A stretch of DNA of 64,000 nt, from contig NZ_JAGQCE010000005.1 of assembly GCF_024345995.1 (NCBI RefSeq), positions 62,001 through 126,000 of the forward strand, written 5' to 3'. A model generated the notes under the pieces. It saw only the letters and a program-made list of their open reading frames with translations. It ran no database searches and was not told the DNA's origin. This document shows positions 27,189 to 36,469 of this stretch, in pieces. Numbering within the stretch: position 1 is the stretch's first letter; the number at the start of each line of letters is the position of its first letter. This stretch comes from Synechococcus sp. Cruz-7E5 (GTDB lineage: Bacteria > Cyanobacteriota > Cyanobacteriia > PCC-6307 > Cyanobiaceae). A program made the position numbers and the translations under genes.

Positions 27189-29249
27189 GTGAACGACGCC
27201 TTGCCGTCCTCGACCCCCAGCCCCGACAGCGTCGGCGGCATACCTTTGCCCCCTGGCTGGTGGGAGCAACTCAAGCTCTGGTGGGCGGAGTTCAGCCTCC
27301 AGACCAAGCTGCTGGCGGTGGCCACCCTGGTGGTCAGCCTGATGATGACCGGCATCACCTTCATTGCGCTCAATGGCATCCAGAGGGATGCGCGCATGAG
27401 CGACACCCGTTTCGCCCGGGATCTGGGCCTGCTGCTCTCGGCCAATGTGACGCCGCTGGTGGCGGAAGGGCATGACCGGGAACTGGCGGCGGTGGCTGAA
27501 CGCTTCTGGCGCTCCAGCCGCAGCCTGCGCTACATCTTTTTCGCCGATCCAGAAGGGGTGATCTATCTCGGGATTCCGATCAGCGCCACCAACGGCGGCA
27601 GCGAGCTGCTGCTGAGCCGTCGCCTGGAACTGCCCGCCGAACTGCAGCGCCGCCCCCAGAATCCCCTGATCCGGCAACACCTCAGCCCCGATGGCCAGGT
27701 GACCGATGTGTTCGTGCCGATGGTGAGCGAGGGGCGCTATCTGGGTGTGCTTGCCCTTGGCATCAACCCCAACGAAGCGGTGCTTGCCAGCGCGGCCCTC
27801 ACCCGGGAGGTGACCGTGGCGGTGTTCATCTCGATCTGGGTGCTTGTGATCCTGGGGGCGGTGTTCAATGCCCTCACGATCACCCGCCCGGTGAAGGAAT
27901 TGCTGCGGGGTGTGCGCGCGATTGCCGGTGGCGATTTCGAGGCCCGCATCGCCCTGCCCGTGGGCGGAGAGTTGGGAGAGCTTCTCAATGGCTTCAACGA
28001 CATGGCCTCCCAGTTGGAGGTCTACGACGCCGCCAACATCGAGGAACTCACCGCCGCACAGGTGAAGCAGCAGACCCTTATAGCCACCATGGCGGATGGC
28101 GCGGCCCTGCTTGATGGCGAAGGGCGGATCGTCCTGGTCAATCCCACCGCCAGGCGGCTGTTCCGCTGGGAAGGCCGCAACCTCGAAGGCAACGAACTGG
28201 GCAGTGAACTGCCCGATGTGCTGGCGATGGAGCTGCAGGGACCGTTGGACTCCCTGGTATGTGGGGAAAAGGACAGCGCCGATGTGCGCTGCAGTTTCGG
28301 GGAGCCGCCGCGCACCCTGCGGATCGTTCTGCAAACCGTCAAAGATGCCTCGGGGGAAAGCCTGAAGGGCATTGCCATGACCGTGCAGGACCTGACTCGA
28401 GAGGTCGAACTCAACGCTGCCCAGAGCCGCTTCATCAGCAATGTGTCCCATGAGCTGCGCACCCCGCTGTTCAACATCAAGAGCTACGTCGAAACTCTGC
28501 ACGACCTGCGCGATCAGCTGAGCGAGGAAGAAACCCAGGAATTCCTGGCGATCGCCAACGCCGAGACCGACCGCCTCACCAGGCTTGTGAACGACGTGCT
28601 CGATCTCTCGCGGCTGGAGTCCGACCGCACCTGGATGCTGGAGCCGATGGAGGTGCGCCCTGCCATGGAGCAGACCCTGCGCAACTACCGCCTCAACGCC
28701 GAGGAGAAGGGGGTGAAGCTGGAGCTGGAGGTGGATGCTCAGCTGCCCAGGGTGCGGGGCAACTGGGATCTGCTGTTGCAGGTTCTCGATAACCTCGTGG
28801 GCAACGGGCTCAAGTTCACCCAGGCCGGTGGCAGCCTGATGCTGAGGGCCTATCCCTGGCCCGACTCCTGCCATTTTGATCCCTCCAACCAACCAGCCAG
28901 TGATGCCCCGAGCTGTGAACTCAGCTCACCCCTGCCGCGGCTGCGGGTCGAGATCGCTGACTCGGGCGCAGGCATTTCCCGAGAGGACCAGCACCGCATC
29001 TTTGAACGCTTCTACCGGGTGGAGAATGCGGTTCATACCGAGGCTGGCACCGGGCTTGGTCTTTCAATCGTGCGTGGCATCCTCGAGAAACACGGCACGG
29101 ACATCCAGATGGCAAGCGAGCCTGGGGTAGGCACCACTTTCTGGTTCGACCTGCCCCTGGAGCAGGCCGACAGCGATGAGCTCATGGTGGAAGGGGAGCG
29201 GCGCTCCCAGAAATCCCGTCAGGCTGAGCCGTATCTGGCCGAGGTCTAG
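27189..29249 (+). CDS. nblS: Sensor histidine kinase NblS (DspA/Hik33)
   Basis: This essential cyanobacterial kinase controls high-light, nutrient-stress and phycobilisome-degradation responses through RpaB-type regulators. The 686-residue protein has two membrane helices (TKLLAVATLVVSLMMTGITF and VAVFISIWVLVILGAVF) around a periplasmic domain of about 130 residues. A HAMP domain, a PAS domain (ADGAALLDGEGRIVLVNPT), a HisKA domain with H421 in NVSHELRTPLFN, and an ATPase domain (DNLVGNGLKF, ADSGAGISREDQ, GTGLGLSIV) follow. The start is GTG 27189. It converges on kaiC with 6 bases between stops. Confidence 0.93.
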   Translation: MNDALPSSTPSPDSVGGIPLPPGWWEQLKLWWAEFSLQTKLLAVATLVVSLMMTGITFIALNGIQRDARMSDTRFARDLGLLLSANVTPLVAEGHDRELAAVAERFWRSSRSLRYIFFADPEGVIYLGIPISATNGGSELLLSRRLELPAELQRRPQNPLIRQHLSPDGQVTDVFVPMVSEGRYLGVLALGINPNEAVLASAALTREVTVAVFISIWVLVILGAVFNALTITRPVKELLRGVRAIAGGDFEARIALPVGGELGELLNGFNDMASQLEVYDAANIEELTAAQVKQQTLIATMADGAALLDGEGRIVLVNPTARRLFRWEGRNLEGNELGSELPDVLAMELQGPLDSLVCGEKDSADVRCSFGEPPRTLRIVLQTVKDASGESLKGIAMTVQDLTREVELNAAQSRFISNVSHELRTPLFNIKSYVETLHDLRDQLSEEETQEFLAIANAETDRLTRLVNDVLDLSRLESDRTWMLEPMEVRPAMEQTLRNYRLNAEEKGVKLELEVDAQLPRVRGNWDLLLQVLDNLVGNGLKFTQAGGSLMLRAYPWPDSCHFDPSNQPASDAPSCELSSPLPRLRVEIADSGAGISREDQHRIFERFYRVENAVHTEAGTGLGLSIVRGILEKHGTDIQMASEPGVGTTFWFDLPLEQADSDELMVEGERRSQKSRQAEPYLAEV

Positions 29250-29270
29250 TCGGCTCTAGAACGAGACCTC
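29241..29270. terminator. Inverted repeat spanning convergent nblS and kaiC ends
   Basis: GAGGTCT at 29241-29247 is complementary to AGACCTC at 29264-29270, with a 16-base loop containing further CTAG self-complementarity. The repeat covers the last codons and stops of both convergent genes. No T-run follows on either strand, so it is not a canonical intrinsic terminator. It may act as a bidirectional 3' structure. Confidence 0.35.
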
Positions 29271-30800
29271 GCCATCGATGCCGCGGGCGATGCGCGAGAG
29301 CTCCGCTCGCTCGTCGGTGGTGACCCGGTGGGGAACGCCACTGATGATGCGCTCGAAGTTGGCGAAGGAATCTTTGATTTCCGGGCCAGTTCCAGTGATC
29401 ACGAATTCACGGATTCCTTTGTCATGCCAAGAGCCACGCATCTTGAACACATTGATGGCCCGGGCCATCTCACCACGGATTTCGACATACTGAAGCAAAA
29501 TGATGGTGTCAGTGATCGTGGAGATGTGGGAGTCAGTGATGGAGTGACTGCCCATAAACTCCTCCGAAGTGTTGGTGAAAAAGCCGGCAATCTCCTCCTG
29601 CTTGGCATAGCCTGTAACCCCAATCACGAATTGCCTGAAGGCATTGTGGCTGACCCCCCTGGAAAGGGCTGAGAGGGAATCGATTGCCATCCGTGCCGGC
29701 TTGAACTGAGCGATCTCCGTTTTGATGATCTGAAGGTGGTCTTCAAGACCTGTGGATTCAGGGTAAGCGCAGATAATCTTGAGCATTCCATCCTGCTCCA
29801 TCTGCTCGAAATCGATTCCCCAGCTGGTGGCATTGCGCAGCAACTGGGCCCGCGACTCCTCATAGGCGAAGAGGATCGCACGTTCCTTGTTGTTGTAGGC
29901 ATCTTCGACGAACTTACTCACCAGCAACGTTTTGCCCGTGCCGGTGGCACCCGTCGCAAGGATGATCGAATCTTTGAAGAAGCCGCCGCCGCACATTTCG
30001 TCGAGTCGCGGCACCCCTGAGCTGATGCGCACATTCGAAGAGCGCTGAGTGAGCTGCATCGCCCCAAGTGGGAAGATGGCGACCCCGTGGGCTCCCATGG
30101 TGAACGGAAACTCGCCCTTCATGTGGGTCGTGCCGCGCAGCTTGAGAATTTCCACGGTGCGTCGTCGACGTTCGCCTTCAAGCACGTTGCGCAAGATAAT
30201 CACATTATCGGAGACAAATTCCTCCACGCCGTAGCGGGCAATTGGGCCATATTCATCAATTCGCTCGGTAGTCATCACAGTGGTGACACCAATTTCCTTC
30301 AGCCTGGCGATCAGGCGAAAGATCTCACGGCGCACCACCGAAACGGCGTCGTACTGCTGAAAAACAGCAGTGATCGAATCAATGGCCACTCGCTTGGCCT
30401 TGTACTTACGAATGGCGTAGTTAATCCTCTCGATCAAGCCAGACAGGTCAAAATTACCTGCCACATCCTGGCCATCCGGGTCGGGGGAGGCATCCAGAAT
30501 GAAGAGTTTATCCTGATTCACCAGTTCCTGCAGATTCCAGCCAAAGCTGGAGGCATTACGGATGATGTCGAGGGGAGACTCCTCAAAGGTCACGAAAATC
30601 CCAGGCTCGTCAAAGTGACGGATGCCGTTGTGGAGAAAATGAAGGGAAAAAACCGTCTTTCCCGTGCCCGAAGTGCCACTGATCAGCGTGGAGCGCCCGA
30701 TCGGCAAGCCCCCCTGACAGATGTCATCAAGGCCTTCCACACCTGTGGGCAGCTTCTGCAACCTCATGCTGGGCTGGCTGACGGCATCGAAATCCTGCAT
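29256..30800 (-). CDS. kaiC: Circadian clock ATPase/autokinase KaiC
   Basis: KaiC is the core hexameric clock protein. It has two RecA-like domains: CI with Walker A GTSGTGKT and the catalytic Glu pair in FVTFEES, and CII with GATGTGKT and FAYEES. The CII phosphorylation sites are Ser427 and Thr428 in ITDSHISTITDT, equivalent to S431/T432 of Synechococcus elongatus. The 514-residue length and the C-terminal A-loop region (RVTTDERAELSRIARG) are standard, so KaiA docking should be retained. The start is ATG 30800 with no clear Shine-Dalgarno. A palindrome sits 9 bases upstream. Confidence 0.98.
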   Translation of the reverse strand: MQDFDAVSQPSMRLQKLPTGVEGLDDICQGGLPIGRSTLISGTSGTGKTVFSLHFLHNGIRHFDEPGIFVTFEESPLDIIRNASSFGWNLQELVNQDKLFILDASPDPDGQDVAGNFDLSGLIERINYAIRKYKAKRVAIDSITAVFQQYDAVSVVRREIFRLIARLKEIGVTTVMTTERIDEYGPIARYGVEEFVSDNVIILRNVLEGERRRRTVEILKLRGTTHMKGEFPFTMGAHGVAIFPLGAMQLTQRSSNVRISSGVPRLDEMCGGGFFKDSIILATGATGTGKTLLVSKFVEDAYNNKERAILFAYEESRAQLLRNATSWGIDFEQMEQDGMLKIICAYPESTGLEDHLQIIKTEIAQFKPARMAIDSLSALSRGVSHNAFRQFVIGVTGYAKQEEIAGFFTNTSEEFMGSHSITDSHISTITDTIILLQYVEIRGEMARAINVFKMRGSWHDKGIREFVITGTGPEIKDSFANFERIISGVPHRVTTDERAELSRIARGIDGEVSF

Positions 30801-30809
30801 AGGGCGTTT

Positions 30810-30832
30810 GACCTAGACCCAGAATCTAGGTC
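30810..30832. promoter_or_regulatory. Palindrome immediately before kaiC
   Basis: GACCTAGA at 30810-30817 and TCTAGGTC at 30825-30832 form a perfect 8-base inverted repeat with a 7-base loop. It lies in the 76-base kaiB-kaiC gap, ending 9 bases before the kaiC ATG. As RNA it would form a hairpin at the ribosome-binding region; as DNA it could be an operator. No T-run follows, so simple termination is unlikely. Confidence 0.5.
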
Positions 30833-30876
30833 CCAGTCCGGCACAGAACAAAAAAGGAAGGGGTGATCTAAAGAAT

Positions 30877-31215
30877 TCAGATGTCATCAGAATCAGACAT
30901 CATCTCATCGGAGATCTGATGGTCAGTGAGTTCATCATAAAGCAGGTCGAGACCGATCAACACCCGTTCGCGATCGGAGAGATCGCCAATGATCCGACGC
31001 ACTGGTGGCGGCAGTATCTTGGCCAGTGTGGGGGTCGCCAGGATCTTATCTTCTTCGGCCAGCTGTGGATTCTTGAGAACGTCAATCACCTTGAGGGCGT
31101 AGACCCCCTTGAACTCCTGCTCAAGAATCAAGCGTAGCGTTTTGAGAGCCCGCATCGAATTTGGGGTGTTGCCAGCAACGTAAAGCTTGAGGATGTAGGT
31201 TTTCTGTGGACTCAT
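30877..31215 (-). CDS. kaiB: Circadian clock protein KaiB
   Basis: KaiB is the thioredoxin-like fold-switching protein that binds KaiC CI at night and sequesters KaiA. The 112-residue protein starts [19 protein letters not shown] and has [41 protein letters not shown] split over the conserved core, with an acidic C-terminal tail ([12 protein letters not shown]). Its ATG overlaps the kaiA stop (ATGA), so kaiA and kaiB are coupled, unlike the separate kaiA and kaiBC units of S. elongatus. Confidence 0.97.
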   Translation of the reverse strand: MSPQKTYILKLYVAGNTPNSMRALKTLRLILEQEFKGVYALKVIDVLKNPQLAEEDKILATPTLAKILPPPVRRIIGDLSDRERVLIGLDLLYDELTDHQISDEMMSDSDDI

Positions 31216-32111
31216 GATTGCACCTGGGATGCGGTGATGACCTTGCCGACCATTCCGCCGACCATTCCATCGTTGACCTTGACTGACGTCTCTGGGGGGA
31301 GTGAGCGTCGGTACATTTCACAGAGATGGGCCATGACATCAAGCAAGGCAAGGCGATAGTCCTTGAGAAAATCCTGCCTGTGGCCTTCCAGTTGCAGTTT
31401 TTTCCAGAATTCGTCAATCATATCCATGTGGATTTCCACTGTTTTGGTAATGGGTAGATCACTGAAGAAAGCCGTATTCACGAAGCTTTCCAAGGCTTTA
31501 TTGGCTGCTGTCTGATCATGAAAATAGCTGATCAGCAGATCCCGATAGGTTCTCCGCAGGGAACGCAGAAGCACTTTCCGCTCAGCCGCAGGGAGGTTGC
31601 GCAGAAAGCGGGAGGAATCACGCTTGTAGAACACCCCCAGGTAGCCAAGCCTTTCGCGAAGGCGATGGGGCAGCCTCCAGTTGGATTGGTCACTCTCCCC
31701 AGCGTGGGAATCGCTGGCCTCGAGGTCATCCCCCGATCCTGGTGAACTTCTACGGCGCAGGCAGCGGGAAATGGCCGCATCGAGGCTGTAGCTGAGCTGC
31801 TCCATCTGGTCGGGAGGGAGATGGACTTCGTCCTTGAAGTACTCCATTTGGCCGCTGATCGGCCCCAACACCACCGCCGGCAGGATCATGCCCTGGGCCC
31901 GCAGCCGCTGAAAAGCCTCAACGGAGAGCACCCCAGGCTCGAGCAGGACCGCATCGAACTGATCCCAGCAGCGCTCCAGCTCGGCTGCAGGATTCTGCCG
32001 CAGGCCCAGCTCCATGAGCTCATAGCGACCCTGCGGCAACCAGGTGCTGCAGGCCTGGCGCAACGGCTCATCGCGGATCAGCGAGGCCACGGTGAGCGCC
32101 GGCTGGGTCAT
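31212..32111 (-). CDS. kaiA: Circadian clock protein KaiA
   Basis: KaiA stimulates KaiC autophosphorylation. The 299-residue protein has an N-terminal pseudo-receiver domain ([20 protein letters not shown], about residues 1-130), a charged linker, and the helical C-terminal dimerisation and KaiC-binding domain ([52 protein letters not shown]). Full length means the intact oscillator is kept, unlike in Prochlorococcus. It is divergent from rplU. Confidence 0.95.
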   Translation of the reverse strand: MTQPALTVASLIRDEPLRQACSTWLPQGRYELMELGLRQNPAAELERCWDQFDAVLLEPGVLSVEAFQRLRAQGMILPAVVLGPISGQMEYFKDEVHLPPDQMEQLSYSLDAAISRCLRRRSSPGSGDDLEASDSHAGESDQSNWRLPHRLRERLGYLGVFYKRDSSRFLRNLPAAERKVLLRSLRRTYRDLLISYFHDQTAANKALESFVNTAFFSDLPITKTVEIHMDMIDEFWKKLQLEGHRQDFLKDYRLALLDVMAHLCEMYRRSLPPETSVKVNDGMVGGMVGKVITASQVQS

Positions 32112-32287
32112 GGGGAGAGAAACGGCGGCAGCGGTTGACAGACCTTAGTGTTGACGACTCGGCAGGCAAAGAGAGATGATCGTTCGTTGTTGATCGATTG
32201 GTTGTGCGAGAGGCCTGAAACAGTGGTGAGTTGGAAGCGGCGAAGGTCTCCCCAACTCCCACTGGCCTGTCCACGCCCCCTGAGCCC
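32112..32287. promoter_or_regulatory. Divergent kaiA / rplU intergenic region
   Basis: These 176 bases separate the divergent kaiABC and rplU-rpmA units and must hold both promoters. A TTGACA-like hexamer is visible on the plus strand near 32134. The middle is AT-richer than its surroundings (TTCGTTGTTGATCGATTGG). I cannot assign -10 elements confidently. Confidence 0.4.
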
Positions 32288-32686
32288 ATGAGTCCAGCCA
32301 CCGAGAGCCCAGCCATCGCAGTGGAAAGTTCCACTGCCGTAGCCCCGGGAGCCGACCTGTACGCGATCGCCGAAGCCTCCGGCCAGCAATTCTGGTTCCA
32401 GCCAAACCGCTACTACGACCTCGACCGCATCGCCGCCGAGGTGGATGAGACAGTCACCTTGGAGAACGTGCTGCTGATCCGCGATGGACAGGCCACCAAC
32501 CTGGGCCACCCCTATGTCAATGGCGCCACCATCGAGCTCAAGGTGATGGCCCATCGACGCGGTCCGAAGATCCTGGTGTACAAGATGCGCCCGAAAAAGA
32601 AAACCCGCCGCAAGAACGGGCACCGTCAGGAGCTCACCCGGGTGATGGTCCAGTCAATCAACGTCAACGGAAAACCGATCGACTGA
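32288..32686 (+). CDS. rplU: 50S ribosomal protein L21
   Basis: This is bL21, a 23S rRNA-binding protein. The 132-residue form has an N-terminal Ala/Ser/Thr-rich extension of about 30 residues, then YAIAEASGQQFWFQPNRYYDLD, VLLIRDGQ, AHRRGPKILVYKMRPKKKTRRKNGHRQ split across the conserved core, and a C-terminal tail. ATG 32288 is chosen although a TTG at 32231 is in frame. No strong Shine-Dalgarno precedes either. rpmA follows 48 bases later. Confidence 0.95.
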   Translation: MSPATESPAIAVESSTAVAPGADLYAIAEASGQQFWFQPNRYYDLDRIAAEVDETVTLENVLLIRDGQATNLGHPYVNGATIELKVMAHRRGPKILVYKMRPKKKTRRKNGHRQELTRVMVQSINVNGKPID

Positions 32687-32734
32687 GCGTCAGAGCTCCG
32701 GCCCATTTAAGAGACCCTCCCAACAGCTTCCCCC

Positions 32735-33001
32735 ATGGCACACAAGAAAGGCACAGGCTCCACACGCAACGGACGTGACTCCAATTCCAAGCGCCTCGGC
32801 GTCAAGCGCTACGGCGGAGAAACCGTCACAGCCGGATCCATCCTCGTGCGCCAGCGCGGTACCTCGGTGATGCCTGGCGTGAATGTTGGGCGCGGCTCCG
32901 ACGACACCCTTTTCGCCCTCGTGCCGGGTGTGGTGAGCTTCGAGACGATCAAACGCGGTCTGCGCGCCCGCAAGCGCATCCACGTGGCCCAAGCCGCTTG
33001 A
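32735..33001 (+). CDS. rpmA: 50S ribosomal protein L27
   Basis: This is bL27, located near the peptidyl-transferase centre. The 88-residue protein begins [20 protein letters not shown] and contains [21 protein letters not shown] and [15 protein letters not shown]. It forms the usual rplU-rpmA pair. Confidence 0.98.
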   Translation: MAHKKGTGSTRNGRDSNSKRLGVKRYGGETVTAGSILVRQRGTSVMPGVNVGRGSDDTLFALVPGVVSFETIKRGLRARKRIHVAQAA

Positions 33002-33035
33002 TCCCGATCAGGCAATCCAGTTCTTCCACTTCAGC

Positions 33036-33836
33036 TCAGTCCATCAACCGGTAGGCCCGGGTGGTGATCAGGTAGGGGTGGAAGACCTCCAGAAACCGGC
33101 TCTGCAGGGTTCTAAAGAACATCTCCACCAGTGCTGGATCATCAAAGTGGAAGGGATATTCCCCCGCAAAGCCCTGGAAGAAATACCAGTTCAGCAGGGC
33201 AATGGAACCATGCTTCATGCGGGCAGCGAAACGCTCCAGCTGCCCGGCTGGATCGCTCAGATGTTCCAGCACATCCAGGCACACCACCGTATCGAAATGC
33301 CGGGGCAGGCCAGGATCCCCCAGGTCCCGGCAGAGCTTCAGTCGATCGCTGAGCCCGAAGCGTTCGGCCCTCTGGGCCACGAAGGCACGGTTATGGGGGT
33401 TGAGGTCCACGAACCAGACCTGTTCCACCTCATCCATTGCCGCGGCAGCCAGAGCATGGGTGCCGATGCCACCCCCGAAATCGAGCACGGTTCCACGGGC
33501 AAAACGGGTCTGAAGCCGCAGGGTGTCGCCGATGTAGTCCGCACTGCCCAGGTGCCAGGCAGCCAGCTCCAGCAGATGTCCGGTACCCACGGTCTGCTCG
33601 TAGAACGCCTCCACCCGCTGCGGATCGAAACCCAGCCCACCGGGATGCAGAGAGGCCAGATCCGCGCAACTGCGCGGCAGGCGCTCCTCCAGCTGGTCAG
33701 GAGTCAGGCCCAGATAGGAAGCCAGCTGCTGGCGCAAGGCAAATCCATCGCCAAGAAAGGACTCAAGATCAAGTCCCTCACGCACCGCACCGCCCCCACA
33801 GTCCAGGGTCGCGACTGGGCCGGGCAGGGGGCTCAC
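33036..33836 (-). CDS. Class I SAM-dependent methyltransferase
   Basis: The Rossmann core shows motif I GTVLDFGGGIGTHALAAA, an acidic residue after motif II (VWFVDLNPHN), and VVCLDVLEHLSDPAGQLERF, typical of small-molecule or lipid methyltransferases. The substrate is unknown. About 110 residues of helical N-terminal sequence (LRQQLASYLGLTPDQLEERL) precede the core. The start is uncertain: GTG 33836 avoids overlap with the upstream transporter, but GTG 33914 (38-base overlap) or GTG 33785 are possible. Confidence 0.78.
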   Translation of the reverse strand: MSPLPGPVATLDCGGGAVREGLDLESFLGDGFALRQQLASYLGLTPDQLEERLPRSCADLASLHPGGLGFDPQRVEAFYEQTVGTGHLLELAAWHLGSADYIGDTLRLQTRFARGTVLDFGGGIGTHALAAAAMDEVEQVWFVDLNPHNRAFVAQRAERFGLSDRLKLCRDLGDPGLPRHFDTVVCLDVLEHLSDPAGQLERFAARMKHGSIALLNWYFFQGFAGEYPFHFDDPALVEMFFRTLQSRFLEVFHPYLITTRAYRLMD

Positions 33837-33876
33837 TCCTTCAGGCAAATGACACGCTTCTGAAACTGGAGGCAGG

Positions 33877-34632
33877 TTACGGCGAGCCCAGATCCTCCAG
33901 CTCCGCGCCGGCACCGGGGACCTCCAGCCAACGGCGCAGCCAGGCCACCAGCAGATAGAACGGCAGGGTGTCGAGCAGGGCCGCCACCAGCTTGAACAGG
34001 TAGCCGCTGGCGATGAAGCTCCCCAGCTGGGGCAGCACCGCCTCCTCGCCCCGAATGGGGAGCACGTGCGCGGCGTAGTGGCTGATCAGCACCACGGCCG
34101 TGGTGTCCACCAGCTGGCTGACGAGGGTGGAGCCGTTGTTGCGCAACCACAGCGCTCGTCCGGCGGTCAGGCGCTTCCAGAAATGAAACAGCCGTACATC
34201 CGTGAACTGGGCGGCCAGATAGGCCACCATCGAGGCCCCCACCGCCCCGAAAGCCAGGGATCGCATCTCATAGAACAGCGGCAGGCGCTCACCCGCCAGC
34301 GCCAGCGGCAGACCTGCACTGCCCCCATGGCCATCCAGCCCAGGCAGGATCCCCCCCAGCCAAAGAATCAACACGATCCAGCCGTTGAGCAACAGACCCA
34401 CCCACACCAGTTGACTGGCCTGCCGCTCCCCCCAGATCTCGCTGATCAGGTCGGTGCAGAGGAAGGTGAGTGGATAAGGCAGGGCACCCACAGCCACCAC
34501 GATCGGCCAGCCACCGATCGAGCCCAGGGTGAGAAAGCGGGTGAGGCCAAGGATGTTGAGCATGCCCATCGTGCCGAGAAAGAGACCGGCCAGCACGAGA
34601 AAAGCCAGATCACGGCGCTGCTGCAGGGTCAC
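33877..34632 (-). CDS. Queuosine precursor transporter (YhhQ / DUF165 family)
   Basis: This protein has about 6 to 7 membrane helices. The family signature PYPLTFLCTDLISEIWGERQA is present, as are FGAVGASMVAYLAAQFTDVRLFHFWK and NNGSTLVSQLVDTTAVVLI. YhhQ-family proteins import queuine or preQ precursors for tRNA modification. GTG 34632 is chosen; a TTG at 34689 would add 19 residues and come within 12 bases of the divergent truB start. truB, another tRNA-modification gene, is the divergent neighbour. Confidence 0.87.
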   Translation of the reverse strand: MTLQQRRDLAFLVLAGLFLGTMGMLNILGLTRFLTLGSIGGWPIVVAVGALPYPLTFLCTDLISEIWGERQASQLVWVGLLLNGWIVLILWLGGILPGLDGHGGSAGLPLALAGERLPLFYEMRSLAFGAVGASMVAYLAAQFTDVRLFHFWKRLTAGRALWLRNNGSTLVSQLVDTTAVVLISHYAAHVLPIRGEEAVLPQLGSFIASGYLFKLVAALLDTLPFYLLVAWLRRWLEVPGAGAELEDLGSP

Positions 34633-34700
34633 GGGTGAAGGAGGAAACGGGCGCTCCCCCCAGCCTGCAGGCCAGGGCCCCAGATGCAACAGTGCCTGCC

Positions 34701-35621
34701 ATGACCACGTCCGGCAGCCGCCTCAGCGCTAACCAGTCCCAGGCACCCTGCGGGTTCCTCATTCTCGACAAACCGGCCGGCGTCACCTCCCACGGCTGTG
34801 TGGCGCTGGTGCGCCGCCGTTATGGCCTCAAGCGCGTCGGCCATGGCGGCACCCTCGATCCGGCAGTGACCGGTGTGCTGCCGCTGGCGCTGGGGTCAGC
34901 CACCCGCCTGCTGCCCTACCTCGACGGCGCCAAGGCCTACCGGGGAGTGATCCAGCTGGGCCTCTGCACCGACAGCGACGACCTCACGGGCGCTGTCCTG
35001 GAGCGCAGGCCGCTGCCGCCGCTCAGCCGGCAAGAGCTGGAGGCTGCCCTGAACCCTTTCCGTGGGCCGATCCTGCAACGGCCGCCGCAGGTGTCTGCGG
35101 TGCATGTGCAAGGAGAGCGGGCCTACGCCAGAGCCCGGCGCGGCGAGCACTCGGAGCTGCAGGAGCGGGCTGTCACGATCGAGCGGCTGGAGCTGCTCAG
35201 CTGGGAGCCCAGCTCGGGCCAACTGGAACTGGAGGTGCGCTGCAGCGCCGGCACCTACATCCGCTCCCTGGCCAGGGACCTGGGCGAGGCCCTCGTCTGC
35301 GGCGGGGCCCTCGCCAGGCTTCGCCGCACCGAAGCCCTGGGCTTCACACTCAGCGGTGCCGTGGGCCTGGAGGATCTCGAGGCGGAACCGCCGCCACCGC
35401 CCCTTGCCCCCCTGCTTGCCCTGGGCCAGTACCCCGCCTTCACCCTGGAGCCCGGCGATCTGGTGAGTTGGCGCTGTGGGCGACGCCTGGCCGGTCCCGC
35501 CCACCTGAGCGAGGACCAGGTGGTGGTGATACTGGATCCGGATGGCAACCTGGCAGGAATGGCCCGGACCGTCCCCGACGGCTGGCTCCAGCCCCGGCTG
35601 GTATTGGAGGCCATGGGCTGA
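34701..35621 (+). CDS. truB: tRNA pseudouridine-55 synthase
   Basis: TruB isomerises U55 in the T-loop of tRNAs. The 306-residue protein has [19 protein letters not shown], the catalytic Asp53 in [22 protein letters not shown], and [19 protein letters not shown]. The C-terminal 90 residues are divergent. The start is ATG 34701; upstream in-frame sequence overlaps the divergent transporter. yebC follows after 70 bases. Confidence 0.95.
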   Translation: MTTSGSRLSANQSQAPCGFLILDKPAGVTSHGCVALVRRRYGLKRVGHGGTLDPAVTGVLPLALGSATRLLPYLDGAKAYRGVIQLGLCTDSDDLTGAVLERRPLPPLSRQELEAALNPFRGPILQRPPQVSAVHVQGERAYARARRGEHSELQERAVTIERLELLSWEPSSGQLELEVRCSAGTYIRSLARDLGEALVCGGALARLRRTEALGFTLSGAVGLEDLEAEPPPPPLAPLLALGQYPAFTLEPGDLVSWRCGRRLAGPAHLSEDQVVVILDPDGNLAGMARTVPDGWLQPRLVLEAMG

Positions 35622-35691
35622 TCCTCCCTGGGATCCCCCTGCTGCTCCTTGGTTCCCAGCCACGCTCCCACTCTTTTTCAATCGACCCCCC

Positions 35692-36465
35692 ATGGCCGGC
35701 CACAGCAAGTGGGCCCAGATCAAACGCCAGAAGGCCGTGGTCGACGCACGGCGCGGGGTGGTCTTCACCCGTCTGGGTCGTGAGATCACGGTAGCGGCCC
35801 GCAACGGGGCCGATCCGGCGGGGAACTTCCAGCTGCGCACCGCAATCGACAAGGCCAAGGCTGCCGGCATGCCCAGCACCAACATCGAGCGGGCCATCGC
35901 CAAGGGCTCCGGCCAGGGCGGCGGCGAGGCCGATCAGTTCGAGGCGGTCCGCTACGAGGGCTATGGCCCCGGCGGGGTCGCGGTACTGGTGGAGTGCTTC
36001 ACCGACAACCGCAACCGCACCGCCGCCGACCTGCGCCTGGCCTTCAGCAAGCAGGGGGGAAACCTGGGGGAGAGTGGCTGCGTGGGCTACCTGTTCGAGC
36101 AGCAGGGGGTCGTGCGGCTGGAGCCACCGATACCCAGTGAGGAGCGACTGCTCGAGAGCCTGCTGAGCCTGGAGGATCAGGGCGGTCCGCCTGTGCAGGG
36201 TTACAGCCTTGAGGGGGAGACCGCCGAGGTGTTCTGCGACTCCACCGACCTGGAGGCCCTGCAGCACCATTTGCGGCAGCTGGGCTGGCCCGTGCACGAC
36301 TGGGAGTCGCGCTGGGTGTCAGCCATAGCCTGCCGGCTGGAGTGCGAAGACCAGCTGCGTCGCTGCCTGCGCATGCTCGACGCCCTCGAGGATCTCGATG
36401 ACGTGCGCAGCCTTACCTCCAACCTGGAAGCGGACGCCGAGCTGCTTGATGCCGTGATGGGCTGA
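35692..36465 (+). CDS. YebC/PmpR family protein
   Basis: The 257-residue protein begins [22 protein letters not shown], the family signature, followed by [19 protein letters not shown] and [21 protein letters not shown]. Family members have been described as transcriptional regulators, and more recently as factors that relieve ribosome stalling at proline-rich stretches. The ATG at 35692 matches the signature; an in-frame extension upstream overlaps truB. Confidence 0.95.
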   Translation: MAGHSKWAQIKRQKAVVDARRGVVFTRLGREITVAARNGADPAGNFQLRTAIDKAKAAGMPSTNIERAIAKGSGQGGGEADQFEAVRYEGYGPGGVAVLVECFTDNRNRTAADLRLAFSKQGGNLGESGCVGYLFEQQGVVRLEPPIPSEERLLESLLSLEDQGGPPVQGYSLEGETAEVFCDSTDLEALQHHLRQLGWPVHDWESRWVSAIACRLECEDQLRRCLRMLDALEDLDDVRSLTSNLEADAELLDAVMG

Positions 36466-36469
36466 GCCC

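Noticed and set aside
26262-28892. An 876-residue minus-strand reading frame across purD and nblS.
   Set aside because: It spans two clear genes on the other strand and has His/Gln-rich antisense composition.
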